A stretch of 64,000 nucleotides of DNA from Mesodorylaimus sp. YZB2_4 (Eukaryota; Nematoda; Enoplea; Dorylaimida; Dorylaimidae): the NCBI GenBank assembly GCA_030248295.1, contig JASANH010000105.1, positions 1-64,000 of the forward strand, given 5' to 3'. The position numbers and the translations under genes were made by a program. The notes under the pieces were generated by a model that saw only the letters and a list, made by a program, of their open reading frames with translations, was not told the DNA's origin and did not search any database. Of the stretch, positions 9,221 through 22,255 are shown in pieces. The stretch's first letter is position 1. Each line of letters opens with the position of its first letter.

Positions 9221-9627
9221 GTTGGACGGGCCATTTTTTGGAAATGGATGACCGTGCTCATCTGAAGGAATACTATTTTCCAGAAGGACATGGTTCGGAA
9301 TTTGATAAAAATGATGTGAAGAATGATGCAGTTATTGGCAATGAGGATTCGGATCCCCGTCTTGTGCAACTTGGACAATGGAACTTGGAATTACAAGCAC
9401 CCCTAGCTGAACGAGCTGGGGATGAACCTGTGGGAGAAATGGAGAAACTAGAAGTGTCAGGCGATGCTATGCCGGCAGAACTGGAGGACAAAGAAGCGAC
9501 GAAAGAGGAGAGTGATGAAAGCAAAGACGAAACGAAAAAAGAGGAATCGTCATTGAAAAAAGTTGGAAATGCGATCAAAGAAGTTGGTCATCAAGTTAGC
9601 ATATTCTCAAAACAATGCGTTAACTAA
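9205..9627 (+). CDS. hypothetical acidic ORF
   Basis: A 140-codon frame with a strongly charged middle (Glu/Asp/Lys-rich, about residues 80-120) ends in an amphipathic segment (KKVGNAIKEVGHQV). No signal peptide or known domain is visible. The start lies inside the repeat at 9150-9220, so the frame may be a fragment of a repeat or an exon of an unrecognised gene. Plain acidic composition alone is weak evidence. Confidence 0.2.
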   Translation: MKEKRSWTGHFLEMDDRAHLKEYYFPEGHGSEFDKNDVKNDAVIGNEDSDPRLVQLGQWNLELQAPLAERAGDEPVGEMEKLEVSGDAMPAELEDKEATKEESDESKDETKKEESSLKKVGNAIKEVGHQVSIFSKQCVN

Positions 9628-9900
9628 ATAGTAAGTACGAGGAGCAATAGTGTGGTTGAAAATCTCTCATTTGCGTTTTTGGCATTTCACCTCTTCAAAA
9701 GTTGCTGTAATACTTCTCTTGCTTCAAGCATAGTTCAGTTTTCTACTTATGACCTTACAGTATATGGATGGCTACTGCTGATCATTAAAATAAAGCCTCT
9801 CTGACGCCAAGCGTCGTTGGTGGGTATGTGACCTTGAACCAACCCCTTCTGCTCGATTTTGTGGAATGTGATTCAACCTTCATCAGGAAGGATAATGACT

Positions 9901-10072
9901 GGGGTGAACGCCTAGCGGGTTAAGGCGTCTGCCTCTCACGCTGGGTGCGCACTTACAGCGGAGGGTTCGACTCCAGCCTCGGTATAAAATAATTGTCAAA
10001 TATGTGTTCCTTAGCTCTCAAGTGCGCCTAATGGTGCTTGGCTATGGATAAAGTGTCACATGACATGACATG
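9901..10072 (+). repeat. tRNA-derived SINE, family 1, copy 2
   Basis: This is a plus-strand copy of the element at 241-430. The head has CCTAGCGGGTTAAGG and the B-box GGTTCGACTCC. The same body follows (tatgtgttccttagc, then tggtgcttggctatgg), with a short tail of (ATGAC) units at about 10058-10072. Agreement with copy 1 is roughly 90 percent by eye. Confidence 0.8.
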
Positions 10073-10899
10073 CCCTGTTGAGCCAGAACTTGTCACAAGC
10101 ATCACTGTGCTTCCACTGCTTGAAGTTGAGCAGCTATGTGACAACATTAAGGTCCGTATGGCCCTTGTGTTCAAGACATCATGATTTTCGACTTTTACGC
10201 AACGACTCACGCATCTAAATTTATCCAAAAAAAAATCTGCGAGTAAAATATATCGCACTAAAGTACAACGGTGCAGTGACGCTATCTCTGTACAGGTCCA
10301 GGAAGCCCTCCTAACTTCTTAACCGCATAGCTCATACCTCATACCGCAGGGACTGTAACTGATCTGCGTAATACGTTTGGGTTATTATCACTATAGGGAG
10401 TGACGTGGTGCTTTTGCTCCAGGCCAAAAACCAAGACAAGCCCAACCAAGTCTTCCAACTTACTGTTAGTCCACGGCTGAAATCACCCAGACAGGTGCCG
10501 TTCCCACCAGCCAGCTGCGTGCAAAAAATAGACTGCTAAACGAGCCTACACATCTGTGCAGCAATGCAGGCGCTGACTCCGAGACAATGGAGTGCGTGAG
10601 TTGCTCAGACACCACTAGCCCAAAGTGGTGTCCATCCTCCCCATAAGAGGCGATAAGTGGGGCAGCGAGGAATCAAAGCACACAACCTCACGAGTGAAGT
10701 TAGTTAAACTGCCAAAACCCAGCAGCACCAACGCTGAAAATGAGCCATCTATCGCACTGATGTCATGGACGCATTTGGCTGAATCTCATTAGGCCTGACG
10801 TGTGCTTTTGATGCCTGCTTTGTCTGTCTGATCCAGTTTCTGTGCCTTGACCTAACTCGTATATAACGGGCAGGGGTGTAAGAGTGATGTCGAAAAACA

Positions 10900-12720
10900 G
10901 GATCCGCTTGAGTGGCTCACCAAAAATTATTGATATGCGCGGACAGCTGACTGGACTTTCGACCGTACAGCCACGTTAGCCGCCATGTATATGAACGGTA
11001 AAGCTCGTGTAAAATGGCGACCGGTGCAGGCAGTGCCTAATCAGTGGGAGCGAATGAATCACGCATGGTTGGGATGAATGCTGCAAGGAAAACGTAGTAG
11101 GTATGTATCTTCCAGACTCAGTTATCTGCCTTGAAGCATGAGAATAAGACTGTCACAGCCTACAGCTTGGAATTTCAACGTCTCGCACGTTTAGCTTATT
11201 GTTCTGCCACTTTTCCTGAATTGCGAGACGAAGAAAAGTTAATTGAAAAGTGTTATGTTAAAGACCCCAGTAGAGAAAACTACTGTACTAGCCGATAACA
11301 AGCAGAGCTAGTGAGCAGTAGGTGCGCTGCGCTAGTGCTAGAAGCTGGTAACATTCCCGTAGAAGTAACCTATGCGGTAGCCTAATCACAAGCGATGCGT
11401 AAGCAAAGTGGCGTGAGATTATGACCGCAAGTGTGCTAACTACCACTACGTTTACATCACGAAAAGTTCGCCTTAGCTCTCAAGCTAAACATACAGCTTT
11501 AGGTAAAGCGTTCAGAACCTCAGCGCGTATCCGCTGCCCGAGCAGTCGCGGAGAAAGCAGAAGCCACAGCCACATTTTCTGTTTGTAGATATTCTTCGAG
11601 TCAGAGAGTTAATTGTGTAGAATTTTAGTCCAGGAAGACAAGGCCGTCAGGGTCCAGGCCATAGGCCACAACTTGTTTTTGCTCCAATTGTCGCAAAACC
11701 AATCACTGGACACGTGATTGCTAGAGCCGAAATGGCAATCGTAGTTGCGACTCGCGCACATACCATAGCGATAGGGGTCGTTCGCAAACGTGTCAGTATG
11801 ATCCCTCTCGGGAGATTCGATCCCATACGCCTTCACAGGGTCGAAGGCCGACTAGAAATCAGTGGCGACCACACGGCCAGCAGAGATGAGTCAGACACCA
11901 AGGTTGTGTCCACGTACAAATAATGTTGATGACGAGGAAGAGTCAACCAATGCGAGTCCAAACGATCGGTGTCGTCAATCCAGCGGTAGACTGGAACAGT
12001 CGCGAAGCGATATTCCTTCGACTGAAAATCTGAGAGCCTGGTGAAGTTGTCTCTGCGCCTTGCACGACTGGCGGTGGGTGACTCACCCTTAATCCCTCGG
12101 GGGTCGCCAAACGAGGAGAGATAGGGGGAGGCTCTCGAGCATCCGGGTCCCCTTACGGGGCGCGGGCTGGGTATGGTCGCCCCATAGGGTGACCACCGAC
12201 ATCGCGGGGTAGCGACTAAGACGCACCCTTGCCCGGCATGCATCCCGCATTGACCCTAGTCGATGGTGAGATAGGGTCAACTAACGAGCCCCCTAGCACG
12301 CGGGTAAAGGCCAAAAATCGACCGTCTCCTGAACCAACCAGGATGGGTAAAAAAATATTTGACCTGGGATCACAGTCAAGGTGTTTGCGCCCAGGAAATG
12401 AGCACAGCTCTGATCGTGAGTGATGTTACACCACCAGCAGATTTTGTATCGCTAAATACGACTGATGAGCCCATGAGCGCAATAAACGTAATTCGCAAAT
12501 AGGACAGAATCCGATAAGTAGAAGGCTTCCTAAACAAGGTCAAATCGCCCTGGTCAAACTTGACTATGGGGATGTTAGGAAACTCATGTTACTTGACAAG
12601 TTAGGAAAGTCTGTTGCACTTAGGCCTACAACCGCACATTCTCACAGTCAGTAACACGCCCATGAGACTATTGGGTGAGTGCGAAGTTGATGTAAATGTA
12701 GGCACAATCAGTGAACTCTG
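10900..12720 (+). mobile_element. decayed LTR-retrotransposon (gag and protease remnants)
   Basis: Interrupted translation near 10935-11270 gives the retrotransposon gag pattern: an AMYMNGKARVKW-like stretch, then LKHENKTVTAYSLEFQRLARL and a following LRDEEKLIEK. Near 12540-12715 another decayed frame reads like the aspartic-protease region and its exit (VALRPTTA, then LGECEVDVNV). Many stops and shifts separate them. No LTRs or reverse transcriptase were found. The order gag then protease on one strand fits a Ty3/Gypsy-type element. Confidence 0.45.
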
Positions 12721-12783
12721 TAAACCTTTTGGTGTTCGCCAGCCAGGATGTCCCCTCGTTTGGCTTCTGTCTCTCCACTCGGA

Positions 12784-12950
12784 GTGCTCGACGGTACCCA
12801 GTGAGTCACATACAGGCTGGCGTGCAAGGTGGGCGAGGGTTTGTGGTTCGCAAACCGACCTCCGTCACCGGGATCGAACCTGCGACGAGCCCACCGCGGC
12901 CGCACTATACAGTATGTGGTTCATGCGTTAGGCTATCTCGAAACGATTTT
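12784..12950 (-). repeat. tRNA-like interspersed repeat, family 2, copy 1
   Basis: The block cgagggtttgtggttcgcaa, then accgacctccgtcaccggga, matches 54582-54692 closely. On the minus strand it holds a B-box (CAGGTTCGATCCC), preceded about 50 bp earlier by a weak A-box-like TAGCCTAACGC. It is probably a second SINE family with a tRNA-type head at its right end. Confidence 0.55.
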
Positions 12951-12959
12951 AAGTGAATG

Positions 12960-13625
12960 CGTGAGGATGCTTAAAAAAAAAAAAACAGAACTCTAAGCGT
13001 CACTTAGCGATAGGAGAAAGGTCTGGAATTAATGGCAATTTTATAAGTGCTGTCAATTAATGGCTTGCATGATTTTTCTGCAGATTGATTTGTTCATAAG
13101 CCTGTAAACCGCGCCAATGCGAGGACTTGCGAAGCTCATCGTCTTATTGTGACTTTTTTCCAATCTTATCAACAAAGTTTTGTGTTATCTGGAGCCACGG
13201 GTTATCAGGAATAACAGGTTATTGTGCTATCAGGAATAATTTGTCTTGTGATATTGCTTTGTAAAGTATTTTAAAAAATGGTTGAAGGATTTTGTTAACT
13301 GACTTTGCGTCTTCTTTTTAGACCGCCTTCATATTTTGGCATCACTCGTGTTGTGTTTCATGTTTCTTGTGCTCCTACTGCGCTTATGCATTTGCAGAAG
13401 AAAGAATATATGATGAGCTTGGCTATTCGGCTTCCAAAGTAGAACTATTCGATAAAGTCCCTAAAGTAGATAAAGTTTAAAAAATTAGTCCTCCCAAGTC
13501 CTTTTGAGTCTTAGTGTGGAAGTATCTTTTGGGAGACAGAGCCAGTATGGCGCTAATATTCGTCCATGGCAATGCAGGCAATCTGGGACTATAAATTATG
13601 TTTCGCTGACTTTCCACTGGTGCCA
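12960..13625. other. no gene seen
   Basis: AT-rich sequence with a short A-run at 12973-12985. No coding or structured feature can be supported. Confidence 0.4.
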
Positions 13626-13635
13626 TATACAACAC

Positions 13636-14671
13636 CATGGCTATACTTAAGGAATTCTCAGGCTCTCCTAACCACGCTCAAACCAGTTCTCTAACACGGA
13701 AAGAACTGGCCCATGGGCTAGCATGCAAGGAACAGGAGGGTTCAAATTTGGAATTCGAATGCTATCGCGGAAATAATAGTTTCATTGAATTCCTCGCATC
13801 AGACTTAACGTTCTAACAAACTATCATGTTTTACATTTTTTGTCAAAAAATTTGAATTTGGCGCTCTGACCTTGATGAGCAGGCAAGCAGACCTTTACAT
13901 CGCCGCAAACTGGAAGTCTTACCGAATCAAATCAATAACTGATGTCCTACTCAACAGACCACCAGAATATGCTGGCTAGAGAAAGAGAAGATTCTTTGTG
14001 TTAACATTGCTGACTATCGTCTTTATTTTATCAGTGAAACCGCTACCTTACTGATATTTCTCTGTAGCCAGAGCGCCAAAGCACCTGCGTGCGCATCTTA
14101 CATCTAGCGGGCATCATACGCGCCAGATGATAACGAGTGCAGAGCGCTTTACTTCAGAAGTTTTAAGCGAGAAAAGCTGCGTGCCGCGGCAATTGGTTTT
14201 GTACTGACGTCGCTCTAAAGCTTTCTTCAGTTTAGAGGCATTACTGTTACGAACTGAAACTACATAAACAACCGCGCACGGGGAAATTATCAACAGTAAT
14301 TCTTTTCACAATTGGCTTTGTACTGCTCTGTGCACATGGGTACAGAGTGTTGGAAGAACTACGTAACCGGATACGCATGCTGCAGTAAATTTCGCGCTTG
14401 TAGCAGCTTATGGCAAGCGCCCAGACAAGAACCTCCGTGCCGCCAAATTCAAATTTTTTGATTAAAAAAAATGTAAAACATGATAGTTTGTTAGAAGGTC
14501 AAGTCTGATGCGAGGAATTCAATGAAACTATTATTTCCGCGATAGCATTCGAATTCCAAATTTGAACCCTCCTGTTCCTTGCATGCTAGCCCATGGGCCA
14601 GTTCTTTCCGTGTTAGAGAACTGGTTTGAGCGTGGTTAGGAGAGCCTGAGAATTCCTTAAGTATAGCCATG
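13636..14671. mobile_element. 1,036-bp inverted-repeat transposon with 8-bp TSD
   Basis: The two arms, 13636-13863 and 14441-14671, are near-perfect inverted copies of about 230 bp around a 577-bp unique loop. The outer ends read CATGGCTATAC inward from both sides. The flanks carry an exact 8-bp direct repeat, tacaacac, at 13628-13635 and 14672-14679. An 8-bp duplication fits hAT-type or P-type transposases. No transposase frame is present, so it is non-autonomous. It sits about 220 bp beyond the stop codon of the minus-strand GPCR gene. The small frames in the arms are shadows of the inverted repeat. Confidence 0.85.
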
Positions 14672-14893
14672 TACAACACTATGCGAAGGCTCAGCATACA
14701 TATGAGCAATGGTCAGTAACAAAAGGAACTTCAAGCATCCAAAATGTTTCGAAACTTTTAGTTGTGTTTTTTTTAACAATCCTTTACTGCACTCTACAAG
14801 AAATTTAATTCGGATCCAATCAATCCTCATCCTTTGCTTTAGGCAAACATTACGGGTAACTTTGATGAGAACTAAAGAAAAACTGCACATATT

Positions 14894-17138
14894 TTACACC
14901 CAAATATCTTCTTCCTCGAAACTCTTCATTGCGGATTCAATTCCCGCATGTCTGATAGAAGATGCACTTGTGACGAGCATACCAAGCAAAAAAGGCGCCA
15001 ATGGTTCAGAATCTGGACTGAATTTCGTGCCAACTACAGAATTTCTCTGTTCATTCATTGATTTCGATTGGCTGTGCTCTCCACCGGGCGATGATGGAAT
15101 GACACTTCTTTTACATAAACACCCGCGAGCCATCAGGATTCTCTTCCAGGGAGATAAATTCACCGAATCTCTTCGCGGTGCACCAGCCGAATTACCGTTG
15201 CAACTACTCAGATGTCCAAGTTCTTCATACAACTCCGAAGGCAGGGCCACAGTTGTATCCTCCCGACCAATACTTACAAAATCACCATTATAGTCGCCGC
15301 TGCTAATCGTTGCTTTCTTCCAAGATCCTCGTCCATACTTGTCTGTGACGTCGTGCAGATCGGAACGGTTTCTGTCCGCGCGTCGAGCAGTGATCATAGA
15401 CGCGGCGATAGCTCGAATATTGTTCGTTGATGAACTCTTCTTTTCCAGGGAATTCTCACTAGAAGAATTCTTTTCAGGATGCGGTGCCCTAATCAGGTTG
15501 ATGTAACGTGCGAGCACGGTTGGACGACGTCGCTCGGGTGACCCCATTAATTGTTCTGCCGTGAATCGATCAGCGCCTGGCATCATTATTTGACCACTGC
15601 AACCCCAAACACTGACCAATTCACGACGAAAATCTTTACCAAATATGCAATATATTACAAAATTAATTGACGAGTTTACAATAGCCAAAAAATTTACAGC
15701 TTCGCGAGAAAAGGCATAAAATTCTGGCCACCATTCCCGCAACACTTTCTCTGAATATAGATTTTCCAGTAGAGTAATAATAAATCCCCATGAATTACAT
15801 AATAGAAATACAAGCACTATGACCAGTAGCACTTTGGTAGCATCGCGTGATTTTTCCTGAAATGAGATTAGCATTCAGTCAAGCTTGAGCTGGACTAACG
15901 ATAAGAATGTCATTTGCGGTGACGCATTTGATGCTCGAATTTCAGATCTTGGTGGTCAGTTTTTTGAATACTGAGTGCATGCGTGGGAACTAAAATTTGT
16001 GATTCCGTATTGAACCTGTGGCAACCTCTGTTGCACAAAATGACTTCAGGTACTAGTGGGGAGTGGCTGCACTTGAAAAGATAGAAACGACTGATAGGGA
16101 GTCATTAAAGAAAGTTTATTAACGAGTTCATTCACATTCAATAAAGGCAAGTTCATTACTGGAAAATGGATGAACTCAGTAAAGTCAATTTGATCTGTTT
16201 TTCTTCAATTGCTAATGCGTCCTCTAACCCACGTCATAGCCAATTCCCACGAGCGGAAAAGAATCAAAACACCCCAAGCACATATTTACCTTCAGCTGAT
16301 CCCTTTTCCTTCCTCGTTGTATCCAACTGAGTCGTTTCAATGATCTTCTTACTTTGAGGACAATGGCTGTGTTGACAAAAAACAGTACAATAAATGGTAT
16401 GAAAACCATGATCATTTGTGTCAGCCATAAGCTATGCACAGTCTGATACACTTGGTTGCCAAGTAATGCCGACTGTGTCAAACGTTGTGCACCGAATCCA
16501 GTACAATTATCGTTGTACACAATTTCCACTTCGAAATATTTGGTAGAATTGAATAGCATCGAGAATCCAATGACCAAGGCAATGGTCAGCACAGTGCGGT
16601 CGTGAGTGCACATGACTTTTGCCCGTTTCGGGTAGAGCACGGCCAAATAACGTTCGAATGTCACAGCTACCGTTATATAGACAGAACCCGTCTGGGCCAC
16701 GTGACTCAAAGGAAATCCATAGCGAACGAATTTTAACCAAAAGTCATATAAAGGCAAGCTATCTAAATATTCGTATATATATTCGACAGAATAAAGAAAT
16801 ATTGCGGCTAGAAGAAGTAAAGTATCAAATACGGCTAAAAAGGTGAGGTATAAATTATTTGGGGTTCTCATTCCAGGTCGTGTCAGGACGATAGTTGTGA
16901 TTACATTACCGAAAATGCCCAAAACGGCGACTGCCGTTCCGCAAATAGAAATAAGGATCAGCTTGGCTTCTAACCATTCATGTTTGTCGTAACGACAGGG
17001 GTCCCTATTGTTATTGAATGTGTAGTTGTCGAAAATGGAAGAAATATTATCCATCATAGGACTGAATAAGTCCTCGTAAAACATCGCTGTTAATCGTAGT
17101 TCATACTGCCCTTGCACAGAAATAACATCGAATAGCAA
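14894..17138 (-). CDS. FMRFamide-receptor-like class A GPCR, gene 1
   Basis: There are two coding exons: 17138-16290 and 15856-14894. The junction is phase 0 (donor after CAGCTGAAG, acceptor before GAAAAATCA). Exon 1 carries TM1 (GNVITTIVLTRP follows), TM2 (NNLYLTFLAVFDTLLLL) and TM3 ending in FERYLAVLYP, the DRY-equivalent, then TM4 and TM5. Exon 2 carries TM6 (VFLLCNSWGFIITLLE) and TM7 with NSSINFVIY in place of NPxxY. This pattern fits FMRFamide/neuropeptide receptors of invertebrates. The long cytoplasmic tail is Ser/Arg-rich. The first ATG is 17138, but ATGs at 17057 and 17054 agree better with the start of its paralogue at 25120. The ligand is unknown. Confidence 0.8.
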
Positions 17139-17159
17139 CCATGATGTTTGGCGATACTA

Positions 17160-20100
17160 CTTGTACTTATGCCCCCAGCTGAAAGGAAAGTTTAATAAAA
17201 TTTTTCTTTTGAATCTCGCGCTGGGCCTGGACTAACAATAATTTGGAGTTATTGACAGATCTGGCACGCGAAATAGGACTACCTACGGTACGTGTGGCTT
17301 GGCCACTAAAACCAACATTTTTTATATATAACTAGCATAAAAAGTGTATCGGACAAATGTAATTCAATGTTTCAAGTGCACGGAAATGAAAAAGATGGTT
17401 ACAATATGTCGGCAGGATATTGGGGCCTATTTTATATTTTCTACTTTACAGAACTGATTTGGACGAAGCAGCACAGCTTATCGTTAGAAAAGTGAGGCCT
17501 TTGAGAATCCTTGTTCCTTTCCTTGTCTAAAAACATTCTAATTGTTTGATAGATGGAAAGACAAAAAGATTAGAGGATCTAAAAATACTTTCTTGACGTA
17601 AATACGTGAAAATATTTACTTAGGTACAACTCCGACTTTTCTATTTGTCTTTCATTACTTCTATGTACCTACTTTAATTGAACCACAGGAAATGACCCGC
17701 AGAAAAAATAGGAAACCTGCTTTAAACTGGACTAAAAGCACTTTAGCCAGAAGTAACTTTGGAAGACGATGAGATCGATACCGAAAAGTGCAAGTCGAAT
17801 GATGACTTAAAAAATCGCACACTTGTCAAAAACTCCAGAAAACATCAATTTCGCGTCTACGTGGCCAGAAAAACTTTGTTTTGCCCTTTGCGGAGCTGGA
17901 GTAGATCAAGAATGGATTAGGGGATTCAGTTTCGTGGCATAGCGGAAAACATCTTGCCCGCCCCAATGTTGTTTGTAGCAATAAATGCACCCCACAACAT
18001 GACCGCCTATTTCACCCTTTTACCAAAAAGCAATTGGAACATTTTTAGAGGTCTCCTCGGATTTCATCAAGTCGACTACGAACTTAACCCCGAAGAAGCT
18101 TATGTAGAAAAGGGCAAGAGTCGCAGCTTGAACGCGTCGTCAGTCGATTGAAACTGACAAAGGATCCAACATGGGTATAAGCATTTTTGGCATAAAAGTC
18201 GCTGCTTTTCATTCTAAGCCAATTTAGTCGAGTCGCTAATGCTCCTTAGCTGGCCAGGCCTTTCGAGAATTGCCACAAGACCAAAAACTTGATCTCGGAT
18301 TTTGATCGAGAATAAGATGTTCTTCTATTTTCTGTTTCTAACCAGAAGAAAGGAAAATAGAAAGCTGCATTTCTCTATTGAAGGAAAAATGTTTCCGTGA
18401 TCTCTGACTCCAGGAAGCATTTTCGAAGTAAATAAAAGCCATAAGAACAAAAGCCATTTTAAAAACAGTTTGACTCATACTTCTTTCTTCCGCTCGATGA
18501 AAAAACTTAGTGGCAGCGTAAAGATGACGATAGGTGAACAAACTTTTGGCGAAAGGAATCTAATATTTTAGACAACGAACTGCTGCGGGAGACTCATTTT
18601 CGAGAAAGGAAGCCCTGCCTGCGCCATGGTGAGATGGCGACGAGACAAACTAATTTCCAGGTTTATCCCCTGGATACAATCATCATTTCACTTACCAATT
18701 AGGACGCTGTGAAGGGCTTGGAGACTGGCCTGAATGGCGTACAAGATAGAACGCCTGCTTTGTGTGCGCATGGACATAGAACAGGGCAAACAACAGGCTG
18801 CCTCAATCTGAATTCTTCCCAGAAAGCATCTTTTGATATTTGAAATGCAAAAATTTGTATCATAGAGATATAAATATGTGAAAAAGAAAAAAGTGTTTCT
18901 TGTAAGCTGTTTGACCTTCACTCATGCGAAAGAAATCTTGAAGACACGACAGCTCAATCGCGGCCTAACTATTTTTTAGACGTTGCTCGCACGTTAACCT
19001 AATGCGGGAAAGAAAAATTGACTTGTGCATAGTCTGTACTCGGCCAATCCCCGACGTCTCGTTGTACGACAAGTGCACCAAAATGCCAAAGCTAGCCGAA
19101 CTGGCGAGCTTCTAGTTAGTCGTCGGGCTCGTTTTGTAGCCTGCGAACGAGCTCTCATCTCCGTTCGTCCTAGTGTGGGCCACATCTGGCACATCTTGGC
19201 CAGTTATGTCTTCGATATGTCCTTATCCCCCGAGACTAGCAGGACGTCGACAAAGACTAGGCTATCTTTATCGCATTTGCTTTCTGGTGCAGAAATATAG
19301 AAAAAGCAGACAACCTTGCATCAGGAAGAACATTCTCGGGTTAAACTGCAGGGCAAGAAAATGCTTAGATATGCTTTCAAGTTTTGCGGGAATATTTTTT
19401 TTTTGGTTTGACCAAGTTAATCCTATCTTGTCCACCCAGGTCGCTGTCGTACATGTATGTCATTTGGTTAACAGTGATCAGACCTATTTCACGTTTTTGT
19501 GTGAGCAGAGATCGAGCTAACGGCTCGAAGGCTGTGAGTCTATGGAACTCCACAAGACAGGGTAATATCCTCCTTCACTCAAAATTGTGGCGTTACAATT
19601 GCAGCCATTCATCTCCTTTAGAAATGCTTTCTGGACGCCTGTAAAGACGTTTTCTAACGATATCTGCAGCAGGACTACTACGCCACAGGACTACACAAAA
19701 TATCACAGAAACTTTTTGTCTTTCAAAAGAATGGTGCAGGTTTCTATTTCTTCTATTTCCTCTTTTTGGTTTAAAAACATACGCAAGTACTGAATTACAA
19801 GTAGCTTAAATTTCATCAGTCTACATTCACCATCAGCAGGACATTTCTTCCTGCGAAATGTAACCAAACCGCACGGATTTCACGCGCTAGCCGAAGCTAT
19901 CGCTCAAAGAGCGTGTCTCTTTGTGATCAGTTTATTACTTCGCTAGAACAAGAATACCCGATGGGATAAGCACTTTACGCCCCATCAGGGATTTTATACC
20001 ACAGTGAAAAAATATTTTCACGCAAGAAAAAATTGTTCGTCATTGCAAAAGATCAGAAAATTCTAGTTCGAAAGAAAGAGCAAAAAAAAGGAAATGTCTA

Positions 20101-20400
20101 TTTGACAAAACGTAATCAATAACCGTTTCCATTACATAATTTGTCAATGTCAACGTTTGTGCATACTTCCTGGGGCGCCAGTACAACAAATCACGAGCCA
20201 AGCAGATTCACGATATCCATTGGGAAAAGTTCGAATAAAGCTAAACTTCGCGTAGACTTCTTTCCTACGTCAAGCTATAAATTTTTATTTTACGACATTG
20301 TTTCCTCAACAGAGAAATCAAAAAATATGCGTCTATGGAAAACGGGGCTCTCTAATGTTATAAAAAGTTCAAGGGAAAATGAGTGAACAGAGGAAATTGG
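17160..20400. other. intergenic, no gene seen
   Basis: Upstream of GPCR gene 1. Mixed AT-rich sequence with only short frames, the longest about 115 codons at 19173-19520, without recognisable domains or splice-supported continuity. No repeat family was recognised. Confidence 0.4.
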
Positions 20401-20405
20401 GTTCA

Positions 20406-21578
20406 CAGTTCGACCCAAACCCATTTTTAAAAAGCCAAACCCAACCATTCGCTAGTGAACCCAAACCCAATCCATAAAAACCCATACTTTTCGAAACAAT
20501 TGACTAAAAACCCAAAAAAACCACTGTTCTCAGTGAAGTATTATCAGTATGACGCACATTTCTGTGAAAATGCCATCATTCTTTTCTAAGAGACCTGACG
20601 GAAAGCAATCTTGTTCGCACAGAGGCTTTACTTGAAAGCCTTCCTCCAGAAAGAAGTTGTGAGGATAGTGGAAGAGACACCCCTGGCCTCCCCAGGGCAC
20701 TGGGTAGAAGATTTTCACGGTGCACATAGCTGAAAGTTGACCTTACGATGAACACATTTTTGAGCAGTTGAGTGAGTCGTGCGCCACTCGCATCTACTGT
20801 ACCCTCAGAAAGATCCCCAGGGATACCAGTAGCTACTGATCTAGGGGGCGATGAACTGGCATGACCTTAAGTATCTGACCGCACCTCCAAATCCGGTTTT
20901 TGGATTCCTTCAAAACCAACCAAAGACTTGAGAAGTGCTCATATCTCAACGACCATTCCCTTTTCGAGCTGCAAGCTTCAAATTTTCATGTCACCAAGTT
21001 TAAAACTTTCATACCATCAATCTACAAGCCCTGTTAAAGACACAATTTATCACTAGTCTATGGCTAGTCTAAACTTGCAGAATATACCTTTTTCAAGGCA
21101 AGAAATCACTCTCTAAACTCAGCCAAAAACTCAAGCACCCCTGCCAAAAAGCACGAGGCTCCTTAATGGGTTTTGACTGACCAAACTTCAAAACTGGGAC
21201 CTGGCTGACCTGATATCTGACTGCGAGTCGACAAGAGATCAGGCCAGACTCGATGTCGTCTGCTGACAGACGATTTCTCATTTCCGTCACAGTCAGACTG
21301 GCATGTCGAATTAGACTAGCTGGGGGCACTGGGTACTTTTCTGAAGTACCAGAATCTGTCGATTCGAAACTAACAGACATCATATCGCAATGGCTTCAAA
21401 ACGCTGTGCCGATCAACAACATACTCATGCTGACCCCAAGTGAAAACGTGGTTTTTTGGGTTGGGTTCGAGAAAAAGTCAACCTACTACACAACCCTAAA
21501 CCACCCTGCCAGAAAACCCGAGCCGAACCCAAAGACCCAGAAAAATGGGTTGGGTTTTGGGACCCAATGTCGGACCTG
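20406..21578. mobile_element. possible DNA transposon with AACCC-rich inverted ends
   Basis: The two ends, about 20406-20525 and 21445-21578, are degenerate inverted copies dominated by AACCCA / TGGGTT words. The outermost bases compare as CAGTTCGAC on the left and CAGGTCCGAC (reverse complement) on the right. No target duplication is clear, so it is old or the borders are uncertain. The enclosed 0.9 kb has no transposase. Confidence 0.4.
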
Positions 21579-22255
21579 GGAAAGAAAGGCTAATGCAGTT
21601 ATCGCTGCCGGTTTTTATGCAATCCGCTTTTTGCGTAACAGTTGGGCACATGAGCTGCGGTACTTGCACCTACTGCACGACTTATCCTTAGTATTAATGT
21701 CATACGATTAAGGTAAGCGAAATTGTAGGTCAAGTTAGCTACTGCAGACTAGCTAAAATCTTATTATTTCAGGAGGCAAGTTGACGAAACTTAACTGATC
21801 GTCAGACTTTTGTGAGAAGTAAAGAAAATATTTAGGATAACTTGTACTCTATGTGTTACCCGCACATCTTCTTGGTTTGCCTTTCAGCTGTCAAGCTTAT
21901 TTTTGCAAATTTGATACGAAAATTTTAAACTAACTTTTTTGTTTGCCATTCCCAAAGATCATGTTTGGAAAGGAAAATTTCCAAGCAAGAAGCAACTTTG
22001 ACGTGGTCTACTCGTATACCTTATTGTTGCATGCGGTCCTCGGTTTCTTGTTTCAGCAGTAGAATAGAAAAACTACTGCAAAAGCAGCGATCAGTTTCAG
22101 CTATGGACGGACTTGCACCCGAGTAAAGCAGACACCAGAATTTCACATCCGGTGTCAGGTTAACCGCTCGAAATACGATGAATAACAGACCAACATCTCA
22201 TGTTTTGTCTACCAGATGATGCATAGTATTGGTTTACTTCCTCATGCCGTTGCTC

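Noticed and set aside
14491..14709. Small minus-strand frame that looks conserved with the left arm
   Set aside because: It lies in the inverted-repeat arm of the 1,036-bp element, and its similarity is due to the repeat, not to protein selection.
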